Of a stretch of 18,096 bases of DNA, positions 7,253 to 13,613 are shown in pieces. Origin of the DNA: Bacteroidales bacterium. GTDB lineage: Bacteria > Bacteroidota > Bacteroidia > Bacteroidales > P3. Each line of letters begins with the position of its first letter. Within the stretch, counting starts at the first letter, position 1. The stretch lies in the NCBI GenBank assembly GCA_004551865.1, contig SFPR01000043.1:1-18096 (forward strand). Direction: 5' to 3'. The notes under the pieces are model-generated. The model ran no database searches and was not told the origin of the DNA. It saw only the letters and a program-made list of their open reading frames with translations. The position numbers and the translations under genes were made by a program.

Positions 7253-8281
7253 CTATTGCTTGTCGTATTTTAGTATGCTGTTGTCAAAAAAGACTAATTC
7301 TATTCCTGCCTCAGAGAACATTTTTTCGCTCTCTGCTCCTGCATGATACTTCATCTGACAAACAACTCTTTTTATTCCGCAGTTGATAATCATCATTGCA
7401 CAAGTGCGACAAGGGGTCATGCGGCAGTAGAGTGTCGCTCCCTCCAAGGCTATGCCTCTTTTGGCTGCCTGACATATCGCATTTTGTTCTGCATGAACCG
7501 TTCTGACACAATGCGTCGAAATACTGCCGTCTTCGTTTATCGTTTGCTTCAACAGATGTCCCACATCATCGCAGTGAGCAAGCCCTGTCGGCGAACCTAC
7601 ATAGCCTGTTACCAATACCTGACGGTCTTTGACTATCACGCAACCGCTTCTTCCTCTGTCGCAAGTGGCACGTTTTGAGGCTGCATCTGCCAATTCCATG
7701 AAGTATTCGTCCCATGAGGGTCTTGTTTTGCGTTCAATTTCGCTTATCACGGCGTTTACCCTCTCTCTGAGGGCGGCTATGTCAGAGTTGTTCTCAAATC
7801 TATAATCTGCCATCGCCATACAGCTGCCTATATCTTGGCTTTTGCCGTTTTGAGGGTTCATTTCTCTCTGCTCGTTTGCCACAAAGGTCTCAAAATCCAC
7901 GTTGTCGGTTTCGCTCTTGCGGAGTTTAATTCTTTCGTATCTGATTTTGAGGTCTGCATCGACCGAGAAGAGATAAAATCCCGACACTTTTCTCATGAGC
8001 AATACCTCTTCGGGATTTCTCACACTTTCAATAACGCAGTTCTTTCCCTCTTTGAGGGCTTGGTCCATCATGCTTCGTATGATGTAATCGTTGCCATATT
8101 CTCGTCTTATGGCGTTGGCAGTGCTTGTCATGCTGTCCCGATTTATCGGCAAGCCGCGTTTCTCAATCTCTTTGACCAAAAAGTCTCTTGCAGAGAAGTG
8201 CGAAAAGCCCCGCTCTTTCAAACAATCGACTATTGTGCCTTTTCCGGCTCCCAATGTGCCGGTTATGCCTATCATTATCAT
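7253..8281 (-). CDS. P-loop nucleotide kinase-like domain fused to dCMP deaminase
   Basis: The 342-residue protein has two parts. Residues 1 to about 180 form a P-loop NMP-kinase or dephospho-CoA-kinase-like domain with Walker A GTLGAGKGT at 8-16 and a VIESVRNPEE segment near 83-92. Residues about 187-342 are a dCMP-type deaminase: HAEQNA with His263 and catalytic Glu265, and TPCRTC with Cys291 and Cys294 as the other zinc ligands. The linker RPSWDEYFMELA (187-198) is the usual start of dCMP deaminases. The reaction would be dCMP to dUMP, feeding dTMP synthesis. The first ATG (8281) overlaps the TGA of purE in an ATGA, so the two are coupled; an ATG two codons later is also possible. Fungal dCMP deaminases and antiphage AvcD-type deaminases also carry N-terminal P-loop-like regions, so a regulatory or defence role is possible, but the purE linkage favours nucleotide metabolism. 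Confidence 0.87.
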   Translation of the reverse strand: MIMIGITGTLGAGKGTIVDCLKERGFSHFSARDFLVKEIEKRGLPINRDSMTSTANAIRREYGNDYIIRSMMDQALKEGKNCVIESVRNPEEVLLMRKVSGFYLFSVDADLKIRYERIKLRKSETDNVDFETFVANEQREMNPQNGKSQDIGSCMAMADYRFENNSDIAALRERVNAVISEIERKTRPSWDEYFMELADAASKRATCDRGRSGCVIVKDRQVLVTGYVGSPTGLAHCDDVGHLLKQTINEDGSISTHCVRTVHAEQNAICQAAKRGIALEGATLYCRMTPCRTCAMMIINCGIKRVVCQMKYHAGAESEKMFSEAGIELVFFDNSILKYDKQ

Positions 8282-8781
8282 ACTTTGTAGTCGTATTTTA
8301 TTGTCGAAAGTTCTTCGTTGGCCTTAACGATTTTGTCTTTGAGGCTTTTCTTGTAAGCAATCATCTTTTGCCTTAGCTCTTTGTCCGCTGTTGCCAAAAT
8401 TTGAACTGCAAGGATTGCCGCATTCAAAGCTCCGTTGATTGCAACCGTTGCAACCGGTATTCCGGGAGGCATTTGCAACATTGCCAAAGCGGCGTCCATT
8501 CCCTCCAAAGAAGACTTTATCGGAACACCTATCACAGGCAGTGGTGTCATTGCCGCAATCACCCCGGGAAGGTGTGCTGCCATTCCGGCTCCTGCAATTA
8601 TTACTTCTATGCCTCTTTGTTCTGCCTTTGTGGCAAACTCTTCCACCTCTTTGGGAGTTCGATGTGCCGAAAGGGCATTCATTTCAAACGGAATTTCCAT
8701 TTGATTTAGAAACTTGGCCGCCGCTTCCATTACAGGCAAATCGGAAGTGCTGCCCATTATTATACTCACTCTTGCTACCAT
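8278..8781 (-). CDS. purE: N5-carboxyaminoimidazole ribonucleotide mutase PurE
   Basis: The 167-residue product has the class I PurE signatures: GSTSDLPVM near residues 10-18, NALSAHRTP at 35-43 with the catalytic His40, and AGAGMAAHLPG at 63-73, then VPIKSSLEGMDA. The enzyme converts N5-CAIR to 4-carboxy-AIR in purine synthesis and acts in the cytoplasm. The frame is open back to 8916, but the ATG at 8781 starts the normal PurE N-terminus (MVARVSIIMGSTSD) and lies just downstream of a good promoter at 8803-8810; the extra 45 codons would span that promoter. It is the first gene of a two-gene transcript with the kinase/dCMP deaminase fusion, with overlapping stop and start codons. The pairing links purine synthesis and pyrimidine deoxynucleotide supply. 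Confidence is high. Confidence 0.96.
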   Translation of the reverse strand: MVARVSIIMGSTSDLPVMEAAAKFLNQMEIPFEMNALSAHRTPKEVEEFATKAEQRGIEVIIAGAGMAAHLPGVIAAMTPLPVIGVPIKSSLEGMDAALAMLQMPPGIPVATVAINGALNAAILAVQILATADKELRQKMIAYKKSLKDKIVKANEELSTIKYDYKV

Positions 8782-8802
8782 AATAGGATATATTTTGTTT
8801 TG

Positions 8803-8810
8803 CAAAGGTA
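8803..8810 (-). promoter_or_regulatory. -7 element of the purE promoter
   Basis: Reads TACCTTTG on the minus strand, 22 bp before the purE ATG. A TTG lies 20 bp further upstream on the same strand, at the expected -33 place, making this the best-matched promoter in the window. Confidence 0.7.
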
Positions 8811-8969
8811 ATGTTTTCAGCCCATTCTCACAATAATTTGGGCAAATTATTTGTTTAGTCCGATAGGAGGGTGTTTCCTTGGAAGACAGAGCAGAAAGAG
8901 GTGTACGAAACAGCAATAAAATTTCTTGTGAAAGCAGTTGATTTTCAGGTTGTTTGAACTTGGTAAAAT

Positions 8970-9047
8970 AAAACGCCGTTTTGGCAGAATAAAACGGCGT
9001 TTTAGTGATGCTGAAACGGCGTTTTACACATCACAAAACGGCGTTTT
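8970..9047. repeat. Palindromic repeat array 2 (four units, 21-22 bp period)
   Basis: Four units start at 8970, 8991, 9013 and 9035: AAAACGCCGTTTT, AAAACGGCGTTTT, GAAACGGCGTTTT and AAAACGGCGTTTT. Three are perfect 6-bp-arm palindromes around one central base; the third differs only in its first base. Sequences between units are unrelated. The array ends 55 bp before the -7 element of the downstream gene and is followed by GTTTCGGGGAC, nearly the same as the end of array 1. Confidence 0.9.
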
Positions 9048-9102
9048 GTTTCGGGGACTTCAACAATCAAAATCACAAGAGGCAGAAAACAGATGATTTT
9101 CG

Positions 9103-9110
9103 TATCTTTG
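9103..9110 (+). promoter_or_regulatory. -7 element for the pseudouridine synthase/AsmA operon
   Basis: TATCTTTG matches TAnnTTTG and lies 86 bp before the ATG at 9196. No clear -33 TTG is present. Confidence 0.55.
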
Positions 9111-9195
9111 CAGACCGCTTTTTGCGGCAGATTTGACAAGAGAACAAACAACCCGATGTGAAAATCGGCAATAATAATCAAACATATTCAACCAA

Positions 9196-10347
9196 ATGGA
9201 AGACAGAAGAGACAATCGTTCTTGGAAAAGACCGGAGAGAAGAGACAGAGACTTCAAACAAGATGAAGGATTTCGCAGAGAAAGCAGCGACAGAAGAGAA
9301 TTTCGTCCGAGAAGAGAAAGATATTTTGAGTTCGACGACCGAGAAGAAGCATCGTTTCGACAAGCAAGACAAGGCAAACGCCCGAGAATACAAAGAGAAT
9401 CTTACAATCAAGAAGATCAAAGGGATTTTGTCCCTGTCGAAAGAACAAGGCAAAGAAGAAATCGAGGCGGCAATCAGAGACAATTCGACAGAAGAGAACA
9501 CTCTTTTGACCAAAGAGAGGATAATTTTGGCAGAGAAAGAAAGAGAAATCACTCAAAATTTGAGAGCAACAATAAGCGTTCGTTTGAAAGAAAGAGACAA
9601 TACTACTCCGAAACGCCTGACATAGCAAACAAAGAAAGCGGATTGATACGTCTTAACAAGTATATTTCAAACTCAGGTATCTGTTCAAGAAGAGAAGCCG
9701 ATGTTTTGATTTCTACGGGTGTTGTTACGGTAAACGGAGAGGTCGTTACACAAATGGGATATAAGGTAAAGCCCGGCGATAGTGTGTGTTACGGAGGAGA
9801 AAAGCTCTCAAACGAAAGGAAAGTCTATCTTTTGCTCAACAAACCTAAGGGATTTATCACCACACTTGAAGATCCGCAAGAGCGAAAGACCGTCATGAAT
9901 CTTGTGGGAAAGGCTTGCAAGGAGAGAATTTACCCGGTCGGAAGATTGGATAGAAACACCTGCGGATTGTTACTCTTTACCAACGATGGCGAACTGACAA
10001 AAAAACTAACTCACCCTTCGTTTGGTGCAAGAAAAATCTATCATGTGGAATTGGACAAGCCGCTTACCAAGGCTGACATGAACCTTCTTTGTGAGGGAGT
10101 GGAGTTGGAAGACGGCATTGCACGCTTTGACGACATTCAATATGTGGAAGGATTTAACAGCAAGAAGGTTGTGGGGGTTGAATTGCACTCTGGCAAAAAC
10201 AGAATAGTCAGACGTATGTTCAATCACTTGGATTATAAGGTTGAAAAGTTAGATAGAGTTTTCTTTGCGGGACTTACGAAAAAAAATCTCACAAGAGGAC
10301 ATTATCGTTTCTTGACCGAGCAAGAAGTAGCCTTCTTAAAAAAGTAA
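9196..10347 (+). CDS. RsuA/RluB-family pseudouridine synthase with Arg-rich N-terminal extension
   Basis: The 383-residue protein has an S4 RNA-binding domain from about 150 to 197 (IRLNKYISNSGICSRREAD) and a pseudouridine synthase domain from about 208 to 370, with VGRLDRNTCGLLLFTNDG at 248-265; Asp252 is the predicted catalytic residue. RsuA/RluB enzymes isomerise a specific uridine in rRNA; the domain set and length fit the RluB type (23S rRNA), but the target base cannot be read from sequence. Residues 1 to about 140 are low-complexity, dominated by Arg, Glu, Asp, Phe, Gln and Asn, and look disordered and RNA-binding. Similar charged extensions are known in Bacteroidetes homologues. That purine-rich DNA leaves other frames open too. 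The ATG at 9196 is the first in frame after the promoter. The next gene follows after 4 bp. Confidence 0.9.
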   Translation: MEDRRDNRSWKRPERRDRDFKQDEGFRRESSDRREFRPRRERYFEFDDREEASFRQARQGKRPRIQRESYNQEDQRDFVPVERTRQRRNRGGNQRQFDRREHSFDQREDNFGRERKRNHSKFESNNKRSFERKRQYYSETPDIANKESGLIRLNKYISNSGICSRREADVLISTGVVTVNGEVVTQMGYKVKPGDSVCYGGEKLSNERKVYLLLNKPKGFITTLEDPQERKTVMNLVGKACKERIYPVGRLDRNTCGLLLFTNDGELTKKLTHPSFGARKIYHVELDKPLTKADMNLLCEGVELEDGIARFDDIQYVEGFNSKKVVGVELHSGKNRIVRRMFNHLDYKVEKLDRVFFAGLTKKNLTRGHYRFLTEQEVAFLKK

Positions 10348-10351
10348 GCAG

Positions 10352-12814
10352 ATGAGGTTTGCTTTCTTTGATAAGCCCAAAGGGTGGAAGAAAGTCTTGT
10401 TTTGGGGCGTTGTCTGTTGCTTGTTTTTGTTTGTTGTGAGCGTTGCAATCGTTCTTTTCAACACCGACAAAATCAAGCAGACCTTTATCAGAGAAATAAA
10501 CAAACACCTATTGACCGAAGTCAGCGTAAAGGAGATAGATGTCGGTATTTTGTCGTCCTTTCCGTTGGTTTCGGTTTCTTTTTCGGACATAGCGATGCCC
10601 GATGCTTACCCTGACAGCACACAGTGTTGCGATACCCTTGCAGTGTTGCAGCAAGTCAAACTCAAATTTAACCTGATAGATATTCTCAAAGGCAGATACA
10701 ATGTTACAAAAGTGGAGGTTTCGCACGGCAAAATCAAGCTCAAAGTCCTTTCTTCGGGCGAAAGCAACTACCACTTTTGGAAAAGCGACACCACAAGCAC
10801 GAGTTCGGATTTTGCTTTCTCGATAAAGGATTTCCGTTTGAAAGATATAGACTTGGAATACGTCAATGAAATATCCAAGCTCTTGATTGGAGCAAATCTT
10901 TCCGACGCTCGGGTAAGCGGAGATTTCTCTTCACAGAAACAAAACATTGTTCTCTCTTCCCAACTTCAACTCAGACGATTTGCATTCGACAAAGTGCAAA
11001 CCACAAGCGACATTCCGATAAAATTAAAAGTTGTTGCAGCCAACGATTTTGCCCAAAAGACAGCCTCAATCAAAGAAAGCAAGATTTTGGTCGGCAAAAT
11101 GGAGTTTGGACTTGACGGACGATTGAACTATGAGGAAGATTTGTTTGTCGATTGCGACATTTCGGGAAGACAAATCAAGCTCTCGGAGGCACTCTCTCTT
11201 GTAAAGAAAGAGGGTAAAGAGCTGTTTTCTGATTACAAAACCTCCGGAGACCTTGCCTTTTCGGCAAAAATCAAAGGCAAATTGGCAAAAGACGCAGCTC
11301 CTTCGATAAATGCCACATTTAGTTTGAACAATGCTTCTGCAAGAGACAAGAAAAAAGACATCAATATCACCAATGTTAAAATCAACGGCAGCTATACAAA
11401 TGGCGAAAGGTGCAATTCGGTAAGCTCAAAGTTGGATATAACAGCCTTTGAAGCCACTTTCAGCCAAGGATTTGTCAAAGGGAAATTCTCTCTTGCCGAC
11501 TTCAATAAAATAGACGTCGATGCGAGTCTGCAAGCCGAAGTAAATCTTTCTCAAATCAAAGATTTGCTGAAACTTGACAGCACAGAAGTTTTGCAAGGTG
11601 TCGCAAAGATAGACTTAAATCTGCAAAGAAAAAACTCAAAGGTCGAAATGAACGGAAAAGGAGAGCTTAGAGATTTGGCGTTGCAAGACAAGAGATTGAA
11701 AAACCATGCTCTCAGTCAAACCAACTGCGATTTGACATTTGACAATAGTACAATAAAGATAAGCAAAGCGAAGGGCCTACTGAACAATAAGGCATTTTCG
11801 CTTTGCGTAACGTACAATCTCGAAGGCAGAGTGCAGGCAGACTTGCAGCTAAGGCAGTATAAGTTTGACGGAATGACGCTTGACAACATCGATGCAAAGA
11901 TTAACTACAACAAAGGGGTGATTGATTGCAAAAAGGTGTCGTTCAACATTTTTGAAGGCAGTGTTTCGAGCAACGATTGCAAGATTTTGTTCCAAGATAG
12001 TTGCACTATTGTCAAGGCAGATGCAGTTTTGAAAGACATCAATCTTCAAAAGGCCTTTGCTCAGACGAAGAATCTTAATCAAACTTTGCTGACCGACAAA
12101 AACATAGAGGGGAAACTCTCTGCCAAAGCGAAGGCAGGTCTATATTTTGACAAGGATTTCAATCTCGTTTTGGAGCGTTCGACACTCGATATTGACTATA
12201 CGCTCTCAAAAGGCAGGCTTAAAAATGTCAAGATGCTCGAAAAGCTGTCCTATTTTGTCGATGAACAAGCATTGAAAAACGTAAAATTTGAAACCATTTC
12301 TTCATCTGTTCAAATTAAAGATGGGGTTATTGCAATCAATCCCATAAAGGTGTTTAGCAATGCGGTGAATTTTGATTTGGTCGGCAGACATTGCTTGGAC
12401 GGAAAGATAGATTACAATGTTGCCGTCAAGTTGTCGGAGTTTGCAAGTAAGAGAAAAAAGGCTGCAATGCAGAAACAGCAACAGCAGTTCGGCACATTTG
12501 AGAGCGGAGCGGACAAGAGAATTACTCTTTTTGTCAAGATAGGAGGCACAATCGACAAACCCACATTCTCATACGACATAAAAGGCAATATGCAAAGAGC
12601 AAAAGAGCAAATAAAACAAGACAAGCAAAGCATATTGCAGTCGATTGACAAAGATTTTGACCTCAAACTCGAACAAAATCGCCAAGATAAGCAGCAGTGG
12701 AAGCGACAACAAGAGGGCGAATACATAATCGAGTGGGAGCAGGAGGGCGAAAAGAAACCCGAAAACAAGGAAAAACAATTTGAAGATAGTGAGTTCTCGG
12801 TAGAATGGGAGTAA
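10352..12814 (+). CDS. AsmA-family envelope protein
   Basis: The 820-residue protein has one N-terminal membrane helix (about residues 14-36) after a short basic stretch. An AsmA-like region follows: FNTDKIKQTFIREINKHL, then SFPLVSVSFSDI near 66-77, where AsmA proteins have an F-P-x-I/V signature. The middle is long and beta-rich, and the C-terminal part has the AsmA_2-like pattern VDFDLVG/GKIDYNV near 670-690. The last 80 or so residues are very rich in Gln, Lys and Glu, probably coiled or disordered. Members of this family are anchored in the inner membrane and span the periplasm, affecting lipid transport to and assembly of the outer membrane. The start is 4 bp after the stop of the pseudouridine synthase gene, so the two are co-transcribed. 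A strong hairpin terminator follows. Confidence 0.85.
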   Translation: MRFAFFDKPKGWKKVLFWGVVCCLFLFVVSVAIVLFNTDKIKQTFIREINKHLLTEVSVKEIDVGILSSFPLVSVSFSDIAMPDAYPDSTQCCDTLAVLQQVKLKFNLIDILKGRYNVTKVEVSHGKIKLKVLSSGESNYHFWKSDTTSTSSDFAFSIKDFRLKDIDLEYVNEISKLLIGANLSDARVSGDFSSQKQNIVLSSQLQLRRFAFDKVQTTSDIPIKLKVVAANDFAQKTASIKESKILVGKMEFGLDGRLNYEEDLFVDCDISGRQIKLSEALSLVKKEGKELFSDYKTSGDLAFSAKIKGKLAKDAAPSINATFSLNNASARDKKKDINITNVKINGSYTNGERCNSVSSKLDITAFEATFSQGFVKGKFSLADFNKIDVDASLQAEVNLSQIKDLLKLDSTEVLQGVAKIDLNLQRKNSKVEMNGKGELRDLALQDKRLKNHALSQTNCDLTFDNSTIKISKAKGLLNNKAFSLCVTYNLEGRVQADLQLRQYKFDGMTLDNIDAKINYNKGVIDCKKVSFNIFEGSVSSNDCKILFQDSCTIVKADAVLKDINLQKAFAQTKNLNQTLLTDKNIEGKLSAKAKAGLYFDKDFNLVLERSTLDIDYTLSKGRLKNVKMLEKLSYFVDEQALKNVKFETISSSVQIKDGVIAINPIKVFSNAVNFDLVGRHCLDGKIDYNVAVKLSEFASKRKKAAMQKQQQQFGTFESGADKRITLFVKIGGTIDKPTFSYDIKGNMQRAKEQIKQDKQSILQSIDKDFDLKLEQNRQDKQQWKRQQEGEYIIEWEQEGEKKPENKEKQFEDSEFSVEWE

Positions 12815-12826
12815 ACGCAAAAAAAT

Positions 12827-12864
12827 AAGGAGCTTCCCTTTGATAGGAAGCTCCTTGTTTTTTT
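12827..12864. terminator. Bidirectional rho-independent terminator
   Basis: An 11-bp perfect stem, AAGGAGCTTCC (12827-12837) with GGAAGCTCCTT (12846-12856), an 8-nt loop and a run of seven T after a G. An A run on the left gives a U tract in the other direction. It separates the convergent AsmA and rubrerythrin genes. Confidence 0.9.
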
Positions 12865-12878
12865 ACCAAGAAGCAAGA

Positions 12879-13430
12879 TTACTTCTTGAAATAACGATTG
12901 TAAAGAGCCTCAAAGCCTTTTCCGTGTCTTGCTTCGTCTCTTGCCATTTCGTGAACTGTGTCATGAATTGCATCAAGGTTTGCTGCTTTTGCATTTTTTG
13001 CAACTCTTACCTTGTCGGCACAAGCTCCTGCTTCTGCGTTCATACGTTTTTCGAGATTGGTCTTTGTATCCCAAACAACGTCTCCCAAAAGTTCTGCAAA
13101 CTTAGCAGCGTGTTCTGCTTCTTCCCAAGCGTAACGCTTGAATGCTTCGGCAATTTCAGGATAGCCTTCTCTGTCTGCCTGACGGCTCATAGCCAAATAC
13201 ATTCCCACCTCGGTGCTTTCGCCCATAAAGTGTGCGTTTAGGTCTTTTATCATCTCTTCTCCGCTTCCTTTTGCAACGCCTATGACGTGTTCTGCTTCGA
13301 ATACCAAGCCGGCTTCTTCGTTCAATTCTTTGAACTTGTCAGCAGGTTGTTTGCATTGAGGACATTGTGCAGGTGGTTCTGCTCCTTCGTGTACGTAACC
13401 GCAAACGGTACAAATCCATTTCTTTGCCAT
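12879..13430 (-). CDS. Rubrerythrin with N-terminal rubredoxin domain (reverse-rubrerythrin type)
   Basis: The 183-residue protein starts with a rubredoxin-type iron site: CTVC at residues 7-10 and CPQC at 23-26. A four-helix ferritin-like diiron domain follows (about 55-183). Likely iron ligands lie in GESTE (Glu71), EEAEH (103-107, with His107), and EMARDEARH (161-169, with Glu166 and His169). Classical rubrerythrins have the rubredoxin domain at the C-terminus; the order here is that of the reverse type, which reduces hydrogen peroxide with electrons passed through the rubredoxin centre in anaerobes. The protein is cytoplasmic, with no signal. It is a single-gene transcript with its own promoter (13481-13488) and a shared terminator. 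Confidence 0.93.
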   Translation of the reverse strand: MAKKWICTVCGYVHEGAEPPAQCPQCKQPADKFKELNEEAGLVFEAEHVIGVAKGSGEEMIKDLNAHFMGESTEVGMYLAMSRQADREGYPEIAEAFKRYAWEEAEHAAKFAELLGDVVWDTKTNLEKRMNAEAGACADKVRVAKNAKAANLDAIHDTVHEMARDEARHGKGFEALYNRYFKK

Positions 13431-13480
13431 AATCTTAAATTTTTAATGTTCTACAAATTGTTTGTTTGATTTTCTCGGAG

Positions 13481-13488
13481 CAAAATTA
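13481..13488 (-). promoter_or_regulatory. -7 element of the rubrerythrin promoter
   Basis: Reads TAATTTTG on the minus strand, about 50 bp before the ATG at 13430. A TTTG lies 21 bp further upstream, roughly at the -33 position. Confidence 0.6.
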
Positions 13489-13613
13489 CAAAAAAATTCT
13501 CCTATCTTCCAAATTTGAAATCTAAAAACATTTTTATAACGATATAGCTTTGCTTTTAAGCGATGTTTTTTTGCAGGTTTAGAACAATCATAAAGGCAAT
13601 TTGTTCATTCGTA

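Larger units (their letters stand above)
8782..9195. other. Intergenic region between divergent purE and the pseudouridine synthase gene
   Basis: This 414-bp gap holds the purE promoter (8803-8810), the second palindromic array (8970-9047) and the promoter of the next gene (9103-9110). The stretch 8811-8969 shows no gene I can support. Confidence 0.7.

Noticed and set aside
8859..8957. Short plus-strand frame containing VFPWKTEQKEVYETAIKF upstream of array 2
   Set aside because: It looks protein-like for about 30 codons but has no ATG and no further support; a remnant of a decayed gene is possible but cannot be shown.
9158..9625. Second plus-strand frame of 155 codons over the start of the pseudouridine synthase gene
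   Set aside because: It is a by-product of the purine-rich Arg-coding stretch; the product is low-complexity with no family likeness, while the other frame continues into the S4 and catalytic domains.
9178..9628. Minus-strand open frames of 124 codons over the same stretch
   Set aside because: They are the complement of the purine-rich DNA and encode Ser/Leu/Phe-rich nonsense without a start context.
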